DNA from: Epiperipatus broadwayi
Taxonomy: Eukaryota; Onychophora; Udeonychophora; Euonychophora; Peripatidae
Direction: 5' to 3'
Assembly (NCBI GenBank): GCA_028023455.1
Contig: JAQFVV010012423.1
Span: 3,517,753-3,581,752 of the forward strand
Length of the DNA: 64,000 bases
Shown here in pieces: positions 12,783 to 27,720 of this stretch (positions within the stretch are counted from its first letter, which is position 1; each line of letters begins with the position of its first letter). Below the pieces are notes generated by a model, which ran no database searches, had not been told where the DNA came from, and saw only the letters and a list, made by a program, of their open reading frames with translations. Position numbers and translations under genes: made by a program.

Positions 12783-15019
12783 AGGCACTTGTAAATGAGT
12801 ATAGCTATTTTACTTCTAGGAGTAATAATAATTATAACGTATTTTCAGCTTGAAATTGTATAATTTGAAATCTTAACAGTAGGTCATCTCCACATAAATT
12901 AATACTTTGCAAACTAAATATATAATAAATCAATGTTATTTGATTTATTTATTTATTTTATTTATCACATTACATTCAACTAAAGGCATTATAGTAATGT
13001 TTGCATTATAGAATGAGTTTAATAAAAAAAGTTTTTAGTAGTCAATGAAAAAAAAAAATATGATTTATTTTTTTCGTAAATATTAGCCTATCTTAGATTA
13101 TAATTATAGTTATTAATATTTTTTATGTTTATTGTTGAAGTAAATTCAGATAAATTAGAAATTGTTTGATTGCAAAATTGTTTTCGTTGGTTAGAAGACT
13201 CCGTATTTAAATAGGATTTTTTTATGTACATTTTGATTTATTTTTTTCATCAATAAACTTTATAAAAATAAGTTTCTTACTTACAAATTTACAGTTAATT
13301 CTCATATGTATATAGTTCAGTGATGTGTTACATATTTTTTGTAAATTTATATGTGAAGGTAAGTCTAAGTGCAGTGCACCAATTTCTTATGTCTACTGCA
13401 AACAATCAACCAATATTATGTTAAATTAACATTTTTAACTTTACATATATTTTAAAATTATAACATATATACAGGCACATAATTTTACTTAGATTTTGTC
13501 CGCAAAATTTTTTTACAGTTAATTCTAATCTGATTTATAAATATATAAATCTGATAAGAAGTATAATATGTAGAAGAAAAAATCAAGTCATATATTACAT
13601 GACTTGTAAGCATGCAATAAAACGGATAAAATTAATTAATAAATTGTAATACTTACCTAATTAATCAGAGCATGAAAAAAAAGAGAAAAAATATGAATTA
13701 GAATAAAATAATATCCACGTGTATGAGTGTAGTTAAGTATGATAATAATAAATAAAATAAAAAATTAAGAAAAGACAAAATTCTAAAAATAATAAAAAAT
13801 ACGAAATTGCATAATATATGCTTATATATAAAAAATAGTATTTTTTACAGAAATTTTATTTCTTTACTAATGTAAATTTGACAAATAATTCTAAAATTAC
13901 AACATAGACATAAAAAGAAGACAAAATAAATTTTAATATTGGAAACAATAATTTGTTTTTGATGAATCAACCTTTTATCCTATAAGCAGCATATATTTTT
14001 GTCATTTCCGTTTATTGGTTATTTACATTTTTTTTTTTTAAATCTGAAGATATCATCTATGAGCCTCATTTTTAGTAAGCATCCAATATGTAGGTACACG
14101 CACATACACACAAATATGTAATCTTCATTCGTAAATTCATTACAATAAAAATAAAAACTTTCTCAATTTAATAAAGTTTTTAAAATTCCTACTATTTATT
14201 CCGGTTTCTCCAAATAAGATTTTTTACAAATGTCTCTATATCTTGAATTATTTGATGCAATTATGTTGCAAATTGACTTTTTTCTTTTAATAAAATATAA
14301 ATTACAGTTGTTTATTAGTCTTTACTTTTTTAATATAAGAAGACAGTGTTATCCATTTGAATTGTAAACATAGTTTAAATTTCATTTTTATTTGTGATTT
14401 ATTAATTACACTATTACATCGATCTCATTATTCTTTTGATCAACTTGCAATTATAATTTTTTTTCTTCTGATAGATCATAAATAAGCTCTGAAGCAATAC
14501 TTTATAATGTTCGTTCATTAACAACCACAAATTTATATATTATTTATTAAGATATATCTATTGAATACGTTTAATTATGTGATTTTTAACTATATTATTT
14601 CAATATATATATATATTAGAACATTGTCAAAAATGTTTACCTTCTAAATTATTTTCATAAATATTTATTTATTTATTTATTTGAAGAAGCTATTAATATT
14701 TAATGTATATTTAGTATTTATTATTTATCTTTTTATAACTATATTAACATTATTTGCAAAATCAACTTCATTGTTTGAGAAAGTTAAATATTTAATTTAC
14801 TTTCATTTATCATTCATAACCTTATTTTCCATTTAAATTTCTAATTTATTTATTTTTAATTAATGTAAAGCGATATTAAAGATCTAAATACACATGCTAT
14901 AATTTCTTGTTATTATTAATATCTTTAGTATCATCATATCTACTATGATATTATACTAAATATACACATATTATATATATATGGCTTGCAAATAAGCTCT
15001 TAACAAGCTTTATAGATTA
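12783..15019. other. Non-coding AT-rich stretch
   Basis: No gene is visible; only short A, T, ATTT and TA runs. An approximate ATTT tandem occurs at about 14664-14681. Confidence 0.55.
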
Positions 15020-15075
15020 TCAATAGCTTCAGACTGGTTTCTGCTACTGGCTTCTTCAGTGAAGTGCTAGAATAT
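15020..15075 (-). repeat. Repeat fragment with CTGAAGAAG...AGAAACCAGTCTG motif
   Basis: Read on the minus strand this gives CACTGAAGAAGCCAGTAGC followed by AGAAACCAGTCTGAAGC. It resembles the motif in both arms of the 62.1-62.8 kb foldback (CACTGATGAAGG...GAAACTAGTCTG), so it is probably a diverged fragment of a related repeat. The arrangement recalls a hammerhead core but lacks the exact CTGATGA. Confidence 0.5.
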
Positions 15076-17611
15076 TCAAGAATTAGATTAAAAATACCAG
15101 GACAAACCCAGGACTTTATCTAATGGATAAATATTAATATACACTATTTGTTCTGACAAAAATGACTGGTAATTGGCTCTTTCCAATCCCTATCATATCA
15201 TCTTTTAATTAGTACAAGCATTACATAGCCATGTAATGTATGTATTCCCTAGAAAAATCAAATATGCTTTATTGTCTGGATCATGAATTATGATTTGAAA
15301 TGTGGCAATGTGCCTAAAATCTTAAACCAACAATAAAAAATATGCTAACAATAAATTTTAAATTCAGGAAAACTGCTTTTGAAACTTTTATAATTCAAAC
15401 TGTATAATGCAGTGAAAATATGATCACAATATTACTTACAGTTGTTGCGAAATTTTGTAATGACAAAGAAAGTATTTAATATAATTGATAATACTATAAA
15501 TTTCACTGTCACATTTATGTTGTAACCAATGAACTACACATACTATCACCTTAAAATCTACACTAACCTTGGAAAGAAAACTAGTCATTTTTCATTGGTA
15601 TACTTGTACTTCACAATATACATTACCCTGGATTTGAATGGATTGATGTTTTAATGCTTTAATGTCAGCTGAACTCTTTGTATTACCAATTGCATTTTTT
15701 AGTTTAAAAACCAGTGGTATATGAAAACTCATAATCATAGATTATTTTTTTCATATTTTATTTTAATGTTTGAAATGATCTTGCATTGACACTAATACTT
15801 TAAAATCAAATTTGTTGTTTTTTGTTGGTTTAGATTAAAACTTTTATAAACAATGTAAAATAATCTTGGTAAATAAATTATACAAATTGATAGAAAATTA
15901 TGAATGTTTAATATTATAATTTTCATCATTTTAAGTATTTCTATATCTCTTGCATCTTTCATTCATAAACTATTTATTATTTTCTTTAAATGCTTAATTA
16001 AAATATAAACAAAAACTTTCCTACATATCATATCCTTTATAAAAACCTTTAACATGATTATATCATTTTTTAAACTATTTGTGGATTAATTATGTTTCAC
16101 AACTTTATTACAATATATGATATTTCAGATGACATGTTATTAATCTGATCTACTTCATTTTTCTTATTATTTAATTACTATGTAGTTCTGTGTAGAATTC
16201 TTCCTCATGTTTCAAATATCATAATTATTTTTAATAATTGCTTCATATACATCACCCAGTATTGAATAATTTTTACATTCATACTAAGATAATATTTTAA
16301 TTCAACAGGATTTAATTATTTTCCTTTCACATCTATTTTATTTCAATATTTTATTAATCTTTTCTTCTATCATACTGAAATATTACCAATATTCAAATGT
16401 TTTAAATAATTATTCTCTCTTCAAATGTTAAGTGATAATGAGAATGCAATTTAGTCATTAGATTATTAAAACAACATATATTAAATTAATTGTGAAAGCA
16501 AAAAACATTAAAATATAAATCATTAATGATAATTAATGCAGCATAAATAAATAAAAATGAGAGTCTTAAAGTAACTAAATCCAAGTGTGAAAAAAAATTG
16601 ACATGTATTTAATGGTTACTAATAAACCTCAACATAAAATTTCACATATAAACTCAAATCTTAACAGAATATTTTTAGAAAAATATTGATGAGAAATTAA
16701 TGTCAAAAATAGAGAACATTATGGAATTGGAGTATGACTAATAATATACTGTATATAAAAGATTAATGACATCAACTGTTTTTTTTAAATAATATCGGTC
16801 TAACACCTTTAGCTAATGGAATATTTATATAGTTGACAAAAAATATTTAATAGAATAAAAAAATTACTCATTAAATAAATGAAATACCTTTAAGCAGAGA
16901 TTTAATAAGTATATTATTGAAACTTTTACTATTAAAGTAAAAACTGGGAAAAAAAATGCTTTAATATATCTTTGAAATTTGTTAGCCAGAAACCTAAGAT
17001 ATAAAAAAACATATATTGCCCATGTTTATGCCCTCTATATTATTAAATTTTTAGGCTAGGAATCTAAGGTATAGAAAACATACAGGGCTCACATTCATTA
17101 GACATATATTATTAAATTTTGAGAACACTCAGCTAGAAATTAATTACAAAAATTCCCCATCTATTGATTACTCAATGCTTTATAACATTTATGTAATAAG
17201 GATAGAAATTCAGTATTTTTAATTTATTTTTCGACAAACTGAAAGAATTATATAATTCATGGTTAAGTTAGTAACCTAAATGTTTTACATCATTAATTTA
17301 TTTTGCTTGTATAAGAAAATATAAGCCAACAGAAGTCACTAATCCAAATTTTTGTTGTAATGTTATATTGTTTATAAGATTTTTACACTCTCAACAAGAC
17401 TATAATAGATATAAGGGTCACGTTTGTAAACAATATTTAATGATGATTAAACTGTTTAAATATAATATATGATTGTAATTATAAGCAGATTCATTCATAC
17501 ATTAGAAATAAATAATTTGCATAATAAAATTATTTACTTATTAACAATAGACTATTTTTCAGTATGATAACAATGTATTTTCATTCTCATAAATACTGCA
17601 AAAGACTAAAT
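15076..17611. other. Non-coding AT-rich stretch
   Basis: No coding or RNA gene is seen. At about 16980-17120 two similar segments occur: GCCAGAAACCTAAGATATA and GCTAGGAATCTAAGGTATA, each with TATTATTAAATTTT nearby. This suggests a short diverged tandem duplication. Confidence 0.5.
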
Positions 17612-17615
17612 TATA

Positions 17616-17628
17616 ATCAAAATCATTG

Positions 17629-17671
<43 letters not shown>

Positions 17672-17684
17672 CAATGATTTTGAT
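17616..17684. repeat. Perfect 18-base inverted repeat around (TA)n
   Basis: ATCAAAATCATTGTCTCT at 17616-17633 is exactly reverse-complemented by AGAGACAATGATTTTGAT at 17667-17684. The loop between them is a self-complementary TA run, so the whole unit can extrude as one long hairpin. Confidence 0.95.
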
Positions 17685-17688
17685 CTAA

Positions 17689-17730
<42 letters not shown>

Positions 17731-17734
17731 ATTA

Positions 17735-18415
17735 GACAATTACAAATATCCAGTAAAGCCCTCTGTTTAACAGTCTATATCTCAATAATAGCGAACTTTA
17801 AAGTGATACCACTGTGAAGTTGTACACTAAAGAATTTTACGTATTGAAATACAAACTAACTCACACACAGAGCATGCAATTTTAAATAAGCAAATAATCT
17901 TAAATTTTGCTAATAAACTAACAACTTTACAAACTGTTTTAAAGACAAACTAAACATTAGATTTTAATCTTTAAATAATTATCCCAAAGTATAAATGAAA
18001 ATAAACTTATTGTTAACACTAACTGAAATAATTATACAAATATATAAACCATTATACAAATATCCAGTAACGCCCTCTGTTTAATAGTCTATATCTCAAT
18101 AATGGTTCATATATTTGTATAATTATTTCAGTTTGTGTTATCAGTAACATTATTTTTATTTATAGTTTGGGAAAATTATTTAAAGATTAAAATCTAATGT
18201 TTAGTTTGTCTTTAAAACAGTTTGTAAACATGTTAGTTTATTAGCAAAATTTAAGATCGTTTGCTTATTTAAAATTTCATGCTCTGTGTTTGAGTTAGTT
18301 TGTATTTCAATATTTAACATCCTCTAGCGTACAACTTCAAAGTGGTATCATTTTGAAGTTCACTATTATTGAGATATATACTATTAAACAAAGGGCATTA
18401 CTGGACATTTGTAAT

Positions 18416-18418
<3 letters not shown>
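17735..18418. mobile_element. Foldback element with about 315-base arms
   Basis: The left arm (17735-18050) and right arm (18104-18418) are imperfect reverse complements along their whole length. For example, ACAAATATCCAGTAAAGCCC on the left faces GGGCATTACTGGACATTTGT on the right, and TGAAATAATTATACAAATAT faces ATATTTGTATAATTATTTCA. The 53-base spacer (18051-18103) is itself a direct copy of the outer end of the left arm (17741-17790). (TA)n tracts flank both sides. No transposase frame lies inside. It fits a non-autonomous foldback or MITE pair, or a palindromic duplication that has since diverged. Confidence 0.85.

Positions 18419-18469
<51 letters not shown>
18419..18469. repeat. (TA)n microsatellite
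   Basis: A TA run borders the foldback. Directly after it, TTGTATAATTATTTCAGTTA at about 18469 repeats the inner end of the foldback's right arm (about 18114). Confidence 0.95.
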
Positions 18470-18472
<3 letters not shown>

Positions 18473-18649
18473 ATAATTATTTCAGTTAGTGTTAACAGTG
18501 ACTTTATTTATATATATGTTTATTTTATGTTGAATACTATATTAACTGTATTAACATTATTAAAGTAATATATGTATAAGAAGCACTGAAATTGTAATTG
18601 AATATTAGAATCTGCAAAGTGCAATTTTATATATAATATACATGTAAAA

Positions 18650-19368
18650 GGGATTTCAACCCAGACTTTCATGCTCTTTTATAGCTATCCTCTCCAACCT
18701 ATGCAACCAATACACATGATAACTTACATGTGAAAAAGATAAATGACCTCCAAAATATCTACTTTTTGATGAACCAGCACTCATCAGTAGGTCCATATTT
18801 TCATCTCTCACACACATATATAATCAGTGCTTAGTTTATGTTAAAATAGCAAATCTTCAAGATTTAATAGACATGCTTCAATCTTTTCTACTCTCCAAGT
18901 CTTCAACCACCCATATCATTAAAAATCTGATTAATGGAACATCCAAAGTCCTAATTGATGACATTATTGTGATACCCATGTTTTCTATAAATTACTCTCA
19001 CCTCTCATGTATAGGACCTAAATATGTTCATTTTAAATACATGGAAGAGAGATTAGCAGAATACCAGCTGAATATGGAATATTTAAGTAATAGTATATTG
19101 TCTATACTGAATGTAATGTAATTAGAAGAGATTTGAAGTCAGACTTTCTAACTCCCTGCTCCATCCTACACAAACAATACACATGCTGATGTACATATCT
19201 GAAAAAGACAAACCATCACCAATATATGTGTATTTAATGCTGAATCAATATTATCTCACTCACACATATATAATCAGTGATCAATTTATATTATGATACA
19301 AAATCTTCAAATATAATGGACAGGTTTCAATTTTCTCTTCCTTCCATCTCTTCAATCATTTATATGAA
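18650..19368. repeat. Diverged direct repeat pair
   Basis: Copy 1 (about 18650-18920) and copy 2 (about 19129-19368) share ordered blocks. These are CAGACTTTC, then CCAATACACATG against ACAATACACATG, then TCACACACATATATAATCAG against TCACTCACACATATATAATC, then CAAATCTTCAA against AAAATCTTCAA, then CTTCAACCA against CTTCAATCA. No coding frame is recognised. The 82-codon frame at 18873-19121 lies partly inside and shows no domain. Confidence 0.8.
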
Positions 19369-19530
19369 TGTATTAAGATCCTATACATGAGAGGTCAGGG
19401 TGATTTAAAAACCAACATAGGTATGACAATAATGTTGATATAAACACGGGTTTTGAGCATTCCATCATCAGATTTTGAATGATATAGGTGGTTAAAAATA
19501 AATCAGAGGTTAGAGAAGATTGAAGTCTGT
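18873..19530. repeat. Inverted repeat nested with the direct repeat
   Basis: The segment 18873-19016 is matched in reverse complement by 19379-19530. CCTCTCATGTATAGGA (left end) faces TCCTATACATGAGAGG (right start), and CACCCATATCATT faces AATGATATAGGTGG. With the direct repeat this gives a composite direct-plus-inverted arrangement, ending close to the large (TA)n at 19559. Confidence 0.8.
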
Positions 19531-19557
19531 TCGTTAAAGCTTGAATATTTGATATCT

Positions 19558-20904
<1,347 letters not shown>

Positions 20905-21018
20905 GTCAAGCGTTGTTAGCCAAGAGGTCATAGCACCAGCCTTACAAACAAGTGGTTGGTTGCAGACAGGTGTGGGTTCGCATCCCGGCCGATGCTATGA
21001 CATATGAAAAAAAAAAAT
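20905..21018 (+). mobile_element. tRNA-derived mini-SINE, copy 1 (CTTACAA anticodon loop)
   Basis: The element starts GTCAAGCGTTG. It carries a Pol III A box, TAGCCAAGAGG at about 20917, and a B box, GGTTCGCATCC at about 20974, and ends CCGATGCTATGACATATGA followed by an A run. Between the boxes is the anticodon-like loop CTTACAA. The variable region is longer than in the other copies, with an insertion around GTGGTTGGTTGCAGACAGG. Degenerate target-site duplications are plausible (ATTCAGTTTTG before, AATCCGTTTTCG after the A run). It shares its 5' GTCAAG and 3' TGACATATGA ends with the copies at 48.2 and 58.5 kb, so it is a SINE rather than a tRNA gene. Confidence 0.85.
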
Positions 21019-22879
21019 CCGTTTTCGAACTTTTCGTGATATCTCATGAAATAAAGCCATTCGATTATTTATTTTAATTTAATCTATTCTAAATATGTAA
21101 TTAAATTAATACCTACAACTATTCAATATGTAGTTTATTTATTCATATGCATATATGCCAATCTATTTACTTGGTTTTAAAAACAAATATATATATAATT
21201 TTTTTTAGAAAAAATAAAATAAAAAAAAATTAAAATGTTATTCTGAATAAAAATTAAAATTGAAGAGATTGATTTTCTTTTTTTTTTCATTTAACCCAAT
21301 CGCAGTTCGTAATTCAAAAACAAAAAAGATAAAAATAGACGAGGAGCTAAAAAATAAATCTCACATAAAGTTTTTTTTTTTTTTAAATCTAATATTCAAA
21401 ATTTATATAGTTGTTTATTGAAAAAAAAATTTTATTAACAAACCAAGCTTGTAGTTATAAAACATAGAATTAAATATTAAAAATAAAATAAAAACATATA
21501 TAATAAGTTTGGAATTAAAAAGTTAAACCAATTGATTATAAAAAGAAAATATATTTCCTTGAGAAGCGAGTGATAAATTGTAAATGCATCTAGGAAGGAA
21601 GAGAATCTGCTTATATATTTGAGAATAAAAATTAAAAAAAAAAATAGCTTGAAAAACTAAACAAATTCCCTTAAACGATGTAAGCATTTTCTTGAGTTGA
21701 CAGAGAATTACAAATGAAAGCTTGTATATAAATTTTGAAACATGATTGAACATCAAATAGCAAACTAGACATCTAAAAGCCAACTAGAGGGAAATATATC
21801 TTGAAAATTAGTACCTTAAACAGGATTACCCAGTTCTAAGAATTGAAAATATTTTTTCTCTTCATTTTACACTCTTAACTAAAAATGTCTAGATAACTAT
21901 TTACTAATTTGAAGTTACATTGACTGATTATATATCAGCTATTTAAATAAAACATTTTGTGTAAAACCTCAAAAAAATATTAAAGTTAACATTGATTTTG
22001 TTGGAACTCAGAAGATAATCATGCATTATTTCTGTACTATGTGATCTATATGTGAACATATATACTATTCTTATAAAAATTATATACTGCCCTAATTAAA
22101 ATTTACAGATTAAATTGAATATTCTTGTTATATTAAAATTCCCAATAAATTATTATTAATAGTTTAATTCAAGATACACATAATTAATATTTTCCATTGC
22201 ATAAAAGAGTTTAATCCTAATTGAAAGAAGACAGTGATATTTTTTAGAAGCCTTAAAAAACTGAGCAGGGTAAATTGCTAATGACCATTTCAAATGTTCT
22301 TATCTTTGTAACTGTTATTACTACATAATCATTCAAATAGTAATTTAACATGAATAAACTGTTTATCAACAAGCACCATCCAGAATAGTCATTTTACTGT
22401 TTACATCTAAAATTAAAATCAAGCAAAATCTTTCTTTTTAGTTGCATGCTTTTCTTAAATAATGTGTCATTATTTTTTGAAGGAAACATTGTGTACATGT
22501 GATTTTTTTTAAAATAGGTATTTACAATCAAAAATAGACAAAACTAAATATTTCCTCATATTATGAGGAATCTATAAAGTTCCTAGCCATGGTTGGCAGC
22601 TAAAGAAGAAGGATGCTGAGAAATATATGACTGCAAACTCAGGCTAATATTTGACAATAACCTATTCAATTAAAGATCTCTTTCAAGTGAAGTAGAGATT
22701 GCATCAATTAAAAATATTGTCTCTTATTAAAAGTATCATTATTTGATTTTGTGAAGTTAGAAGAAAAAAACAATTTATTTAAAATGTTGGAACATATTTT
22801 ATTATGAAAGCACATTAAATGCAAGCACAAATGAATTACAAAGTGAAACAACAATATTGTTAAGATTGATGGTCTATCC
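21019..22879. other. Non-coding AT-rich stretch with many A and T runs
   Basis: Several A or T homopolymer runs of 8-12 bases occur between 21180 and 21670. The 86-codon minus-strand frame at 21523-21783 shows no domain. At its far end this stretch may include the unrecognisable start of RTE copy A. Confidence 0.5.
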
Positions 22880-25110
22880 AACTGAGTGGCAAGAGTATTC
22901 ATTCAAATTAATAAAATATATTTATTGTAGATAATTCACATTTATAACTCAAGAAGTTATCATTATCATGAAGAAGTAGAGAAATATTATATAGATATTC
23001 AAACTTCTTTGATAAAAACAAAACATTTTAAAATTGCTATGGAAAATTTAATTGTTAGAATTGGTAAAAGATTAAAAAAAAGTACTGTGTGTAAATTTGG
23101 TTATTTTTATAGAAATAAAAGAATCACAGACTTATATGATTTTCAGAAAAAAATTAAAAATAAATTGTTTCTTAGAGAAAAATAGTAAATGAAATTAGAT
23201 ATGGAAGCTTCCAAATGAAGACATAGCAGAATTGTATTATAATTTTTCTATTATTTTAAGATTATAATGTTCTTTATAGATTCAACAAAGTGGGTGATAT
23301 GGATTAATCATGAGTAAGATATGTGTGAATCCAAAATAAAAAAGGACAAAAATTATTAAGAAAGCTAGAATTAGTCATAGTTTTTTTAATCTGCATAAAT
23401 ACTTCAATGAATTTAAATTATGTCTTTAAAATAGTTTTAATATAATATTTTTTTTTTAAAATTACAGATTTTAAAGATGGTTTACATGTGTTTGGAATCA
23501 ATAAGAATATAATTGATACTCTATTAAGAACTGTAACAAAAATAAAAGGTATAAAAAGCAGCTATTACTTAGTAAATTTTTTACTGAAATAAGACAAAGT
23601 AGGAAGAGAAGAAGAAATATAATTTGTTTTAAATAAGCTATTAAGAATAATTGAATATCTACAGATGTAAGAAAATATAATTGTAATTTGGCTAAAGAAA
23701 TCTATAGAAGTATCAATAGAATAAATTAACATCTTGATATCTTGGCAATAAGAAGAAAACATAAAAATATTACTAAAAGAGAGAGATGACAATCTGAAAT
23801 ACACTGAAGACTTCTATAAAATTATATAGTAATAAAAAAACAAAAAATCCGAATATCCAACCCAATTGTGAATAGCCAACTATTTTAAATGAATCTATGG
23901 AAAAGAAAAAAAATATTTAATAAATAGTGGAATTGATATTTTAAAAGAAGCAGATGAAAAAATTAAAAAAAATGCAAAGTTATATAACAAATGTCTGAAT
24001 GATAAAAAAATGTATCAGATGATTGAAAGAATACAGTAATAATATTGATATTTAAATAAGCTAATAAAAATATATTAGAAGTTACAGACCTATCAGATTT
24101 CTATCAGTTCATTGCAAACACTTTGTAATGAACTTTGGTCTGTAACCAACATAAAGAACTAGTTTGTTTTAAAGTACATGTAGCACAGCAGATTTCATCC
24201 ATATTGTGGAAGAAATTATACAAAGGATTAGTAGATAGGAGTTGCCATTATGATTTGGATTTGCAGTTTATGAAAAATCATTTGGTTTAACAAGAATTTC
24301 GATTGTGATTTTAGTTTTAGATCACAGTAATATAGACCTCTGATATAATATTCTAAAAAATAGCTATCCAAATGCAAGAAAAGTGTTAGATTGCATGGTA
24401 ATAATAAGATCTAATTTAAGAAAAACTAATGACAACGTAAGTTTAATTTAAGATAGAAGCTAAGGGAGTAAAAAATGAAGATTATTTTAGTCATCTAATT
24501 GTAGATGATGGATTTGTTTTGAGTTGAATGTTTCATAGTTTAAGGAAATGTTGCAAGTATTATTTTATAAAAGTAAGAAAGTAGAAGTAAAGATAAATAC
24601 TAAAAGGCTAAAATAATATTTAATAAAATTTCTCAGAGTAGCAAACTTCAATGTTTGATAATTAGTGAATAAGAATGGATTTCAGGAAAAAAAGTAGATT
24701 GATAATTATGAATTAATAATTAATTATAAATTTCTTGCTGAGATTATTAATATGAATACAAACTTAATGAATAAAATTATTCATAGAATTAAAGATAATA
24801 ATAACTCTTAGTATTAAAGAAAATATGTTGATATGCTTGAAAGGAAATGTTTTTTAATAGATGTGGTTTACAATTCTTATTTATGTATATAAGTATTGGA
24901 TATTTTACAGAAGATGAATACAAAAACTTTAGCTCATTCAGAAAAATATAGAGCTGCATGTTGGGAGTAACAAAAAAGATCAAAGATGAAATACAAGGGT
25001 GTTAGAACAACTTTCTTCTCATTTACTTCTATCTCAGAAAGTGGACTTTTTTATAGTGAGAAATCTCACACAGTCTATGTTGCCAAAAAGAAAAAGAATA
25101 AAAAAAATAT
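22880..25110 (+). pseudogene. RTE-type LINE remnant, copy A (endonuclease to RT C-terminus)
   Basis: This is a heavily decayed non-LTR retrotransposon read on the + strand through many stops and frameshifts. At about 22967 HEEVEKYYIDIQTSL, then FKIAMENLIVRIGKRLKK and CKFGYFYRNKRITDL, match the RTE endonuclease (EVE.FY.DI, the GDFNAK.G region and FG.G.RNERG..L). At 24083 YRPIRFLSVHCK is the RT YRPISLL block. At about 24178 CSTADFIHIVEEIIQRI and then FAVYEKSFGL match ST.DHI..V.QLIE and VDYEKAFD. At about 24489 SHLIVDDGFVL stands where RTE RTs have LRFADDIVL, so the first catalytic position is changed. KINTKRLK, INYKFLAEIINMN and, at about 24956, CMLGVTKKIKDE follow the usual C-terminal order. 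Copy B at 35.8 kb is a relative. Both ends are uncertain. Confidence 0.82.
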
Positions 25111-27437
25111 TACATGTGTATCAGCATATTATTCCAACATAAAATATTAATATAAGATTACATGGATCATTTATTGGGTCACATAATATTTAAACATGTA
25201 AAATTGTAACTATAAAATAGATTTATTGAGTCCAACACATTCAGGCTCCAAAATTATAATAGTATTAAAGGGAGACTCACAAACTTAGATAAGCCAAAAT
25301 TGTAATGGTAGATAATAGAAAAGGGTTTGGTCTAATAATTCTAAGTCATGAATTCTAATTTTGAACTTAAATATTATTAACTATACTAATGAGACTCAAT
25401 ATGAACTAAATATTATTAAGAAACAATGGAGCATTTTATTGAAACTGAATTATCTTTGAAAGAATAACTAATCTATATTAATATATTAATCCTTCCTAAT
25501 TTTTGAAGATGTAGCTGTTCATTAAATTCAAGAATATGTCAATATTATTCCAATTATCTCAGGGTAAAATAAAAAAAAAGAAAATAAATCATGTGTCATT
25601 AAACAATAAATAAAGTCTTTTTTTTTAAAAAAAATCATATTTTATTTACATTGACAAAAAATTACAAGAATAATATTTACATTACTTTTCATATTTAGAT
25701 AATATTTTATAAATAATTATTATCATAATTGGATGTGGTGTATTATTTTACTTTTTTAATATTAGCCAAAATCTATCTATAATATATAGATAATGATAAA
25801 TTCATATTCATCTAAATATTAAACAACTTGATATAATGAACATACATTTTCTCCAATGAATAATCTTCTTAACTCCTCAATTATATTAGTTCCTCTCAGG
25901 CTTAAACATATTTATTCCATATGAAACAATATTTCAAAATAACTACAATTCACATCTCCAAATTAAGTAGCCATGATAACATATTTATCGGTCAACTCCT
26001 TTAAACCTCAGCATCCACGAAGAAACAGATAAGTGTGGGATTCAAAACACTTGTAAATAAAAGGTCATTTTTATTTAAAATATTTATATTACAACCTTAT
26101 TTAAGTTTATAAACTCTAAGTCATAATTTTATCATGAAATAACAACTGAAAATTTCATTCACTATTGAAAGTATTGTTACAATGATAAAAAAAAACATTT
26201 TAGTTGAATATAATTAATACTAATAATGCACTAATAATTAGATAGCCTTTATCTAATAAAAGAAAACAAAATTTTTACACTTATCTAAATTAACTTGTTC
26301 ACTTTAATGAATAAATGCATAAATGTTGTGTGTGTGATAGAATAGCATATTACTTAAACATGAAATAAAATACTTGTTACAAATAATTTTTTGTATTCTT
26401 TTAAATAAGGGATTAACTACCATTTTCTTCACTTACCTCTATACATGCTCAAATAGTGGCACCTGGCTATTAGACCATCCATTGTCATGGAATGACCATG
26501 GTTTAGGTTACTTACTTACTTATCTGCCTTTGCTCATCACTGTTATACTTATGGATATATTGCATATGGTGTCAAATTTAATACCATTAATTCTTGGTTT
26601 GTTATTTATTAACAATAAAATCTTTCTTGAGAAGGTATTAATTACATCTGTGAACCATGTTAACATTAGACAAACAATGATAACAAATAATAATATGTCC
26701 GTTAAATATTAATTTATAATACTGTATTATTGTACCAGTTTATTATTGGCTCAAAGTGATATCAAATGTGCATATTGTATTTATTATTTAATACACCCAA
26801 TTAAGTATTACTAAACTAAAATTTTTAGTTGTTTTATAGAAAAGTTTTATAATAGAATATTAGGTAACCAGATATAGATTTACAGTAATACTGATTTTTT
26901 TTTGGGGGGGGGGATTTGAATTACATTACTAGTCCAACATCTTAAATAAATAAAATTGGGAAGTTCCATAATCTTCTTAATATCATGAAATAAGCATAAT
27001 TATCTATATCTTAAGGAATAATCTCATCTTAAAAATGTATAGTATTAAGTAGTGTCAGCCTGCCATTCATAAAACCGTATTATTGTTATTACCATATTTA
27101 AACACCTGAGTTTGGTATAGAAATTTAATAAATCTATACATGGCAACAAAATTAAAAAAAATTGTAATAAGCTAGAAAGATGTGAATTAAACGAATAAGA
27201 GTAAATAATTATAATACAGTAAAATGTAACGATGTATTATATTTTTAATTTTTGATTTAAGAAAATATTCTTTTGTTATTATTAGAGTCATGCTAATTTT
27301 TTTTTTTATTAAATTTCCTTTTGATAAATTTCATAAAGGATACGTTTTCTTTTAGAGTGTGTAAATATTAATTGTAAATATTTTTTTTTTTTTGAAATTT
27401 AATAGTTGTCAGTAAACTTATTGCTAAACACTATCCA
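25111..27437. other. Non-coding AT-rich stretch
   Basis: No recognisable gene is seen. It may begin with the untraceable 3' end of RTE copy A. A run of ten G follows a T run at 26904-26913, unusual in this composition. The 112-codon frame at 26374-26712 is hydrophobic but has no recognised motif. Confidence 0.5.

Positions 27438-27720
<283 letters not shown>

Noticed and set aside
26374-26712. A 112-codon hydrophobic frame as a membrane protein
   Set aside because: The composition is what AT-rich DNA gives by chance; no conserved motif, no splice or promoter support.
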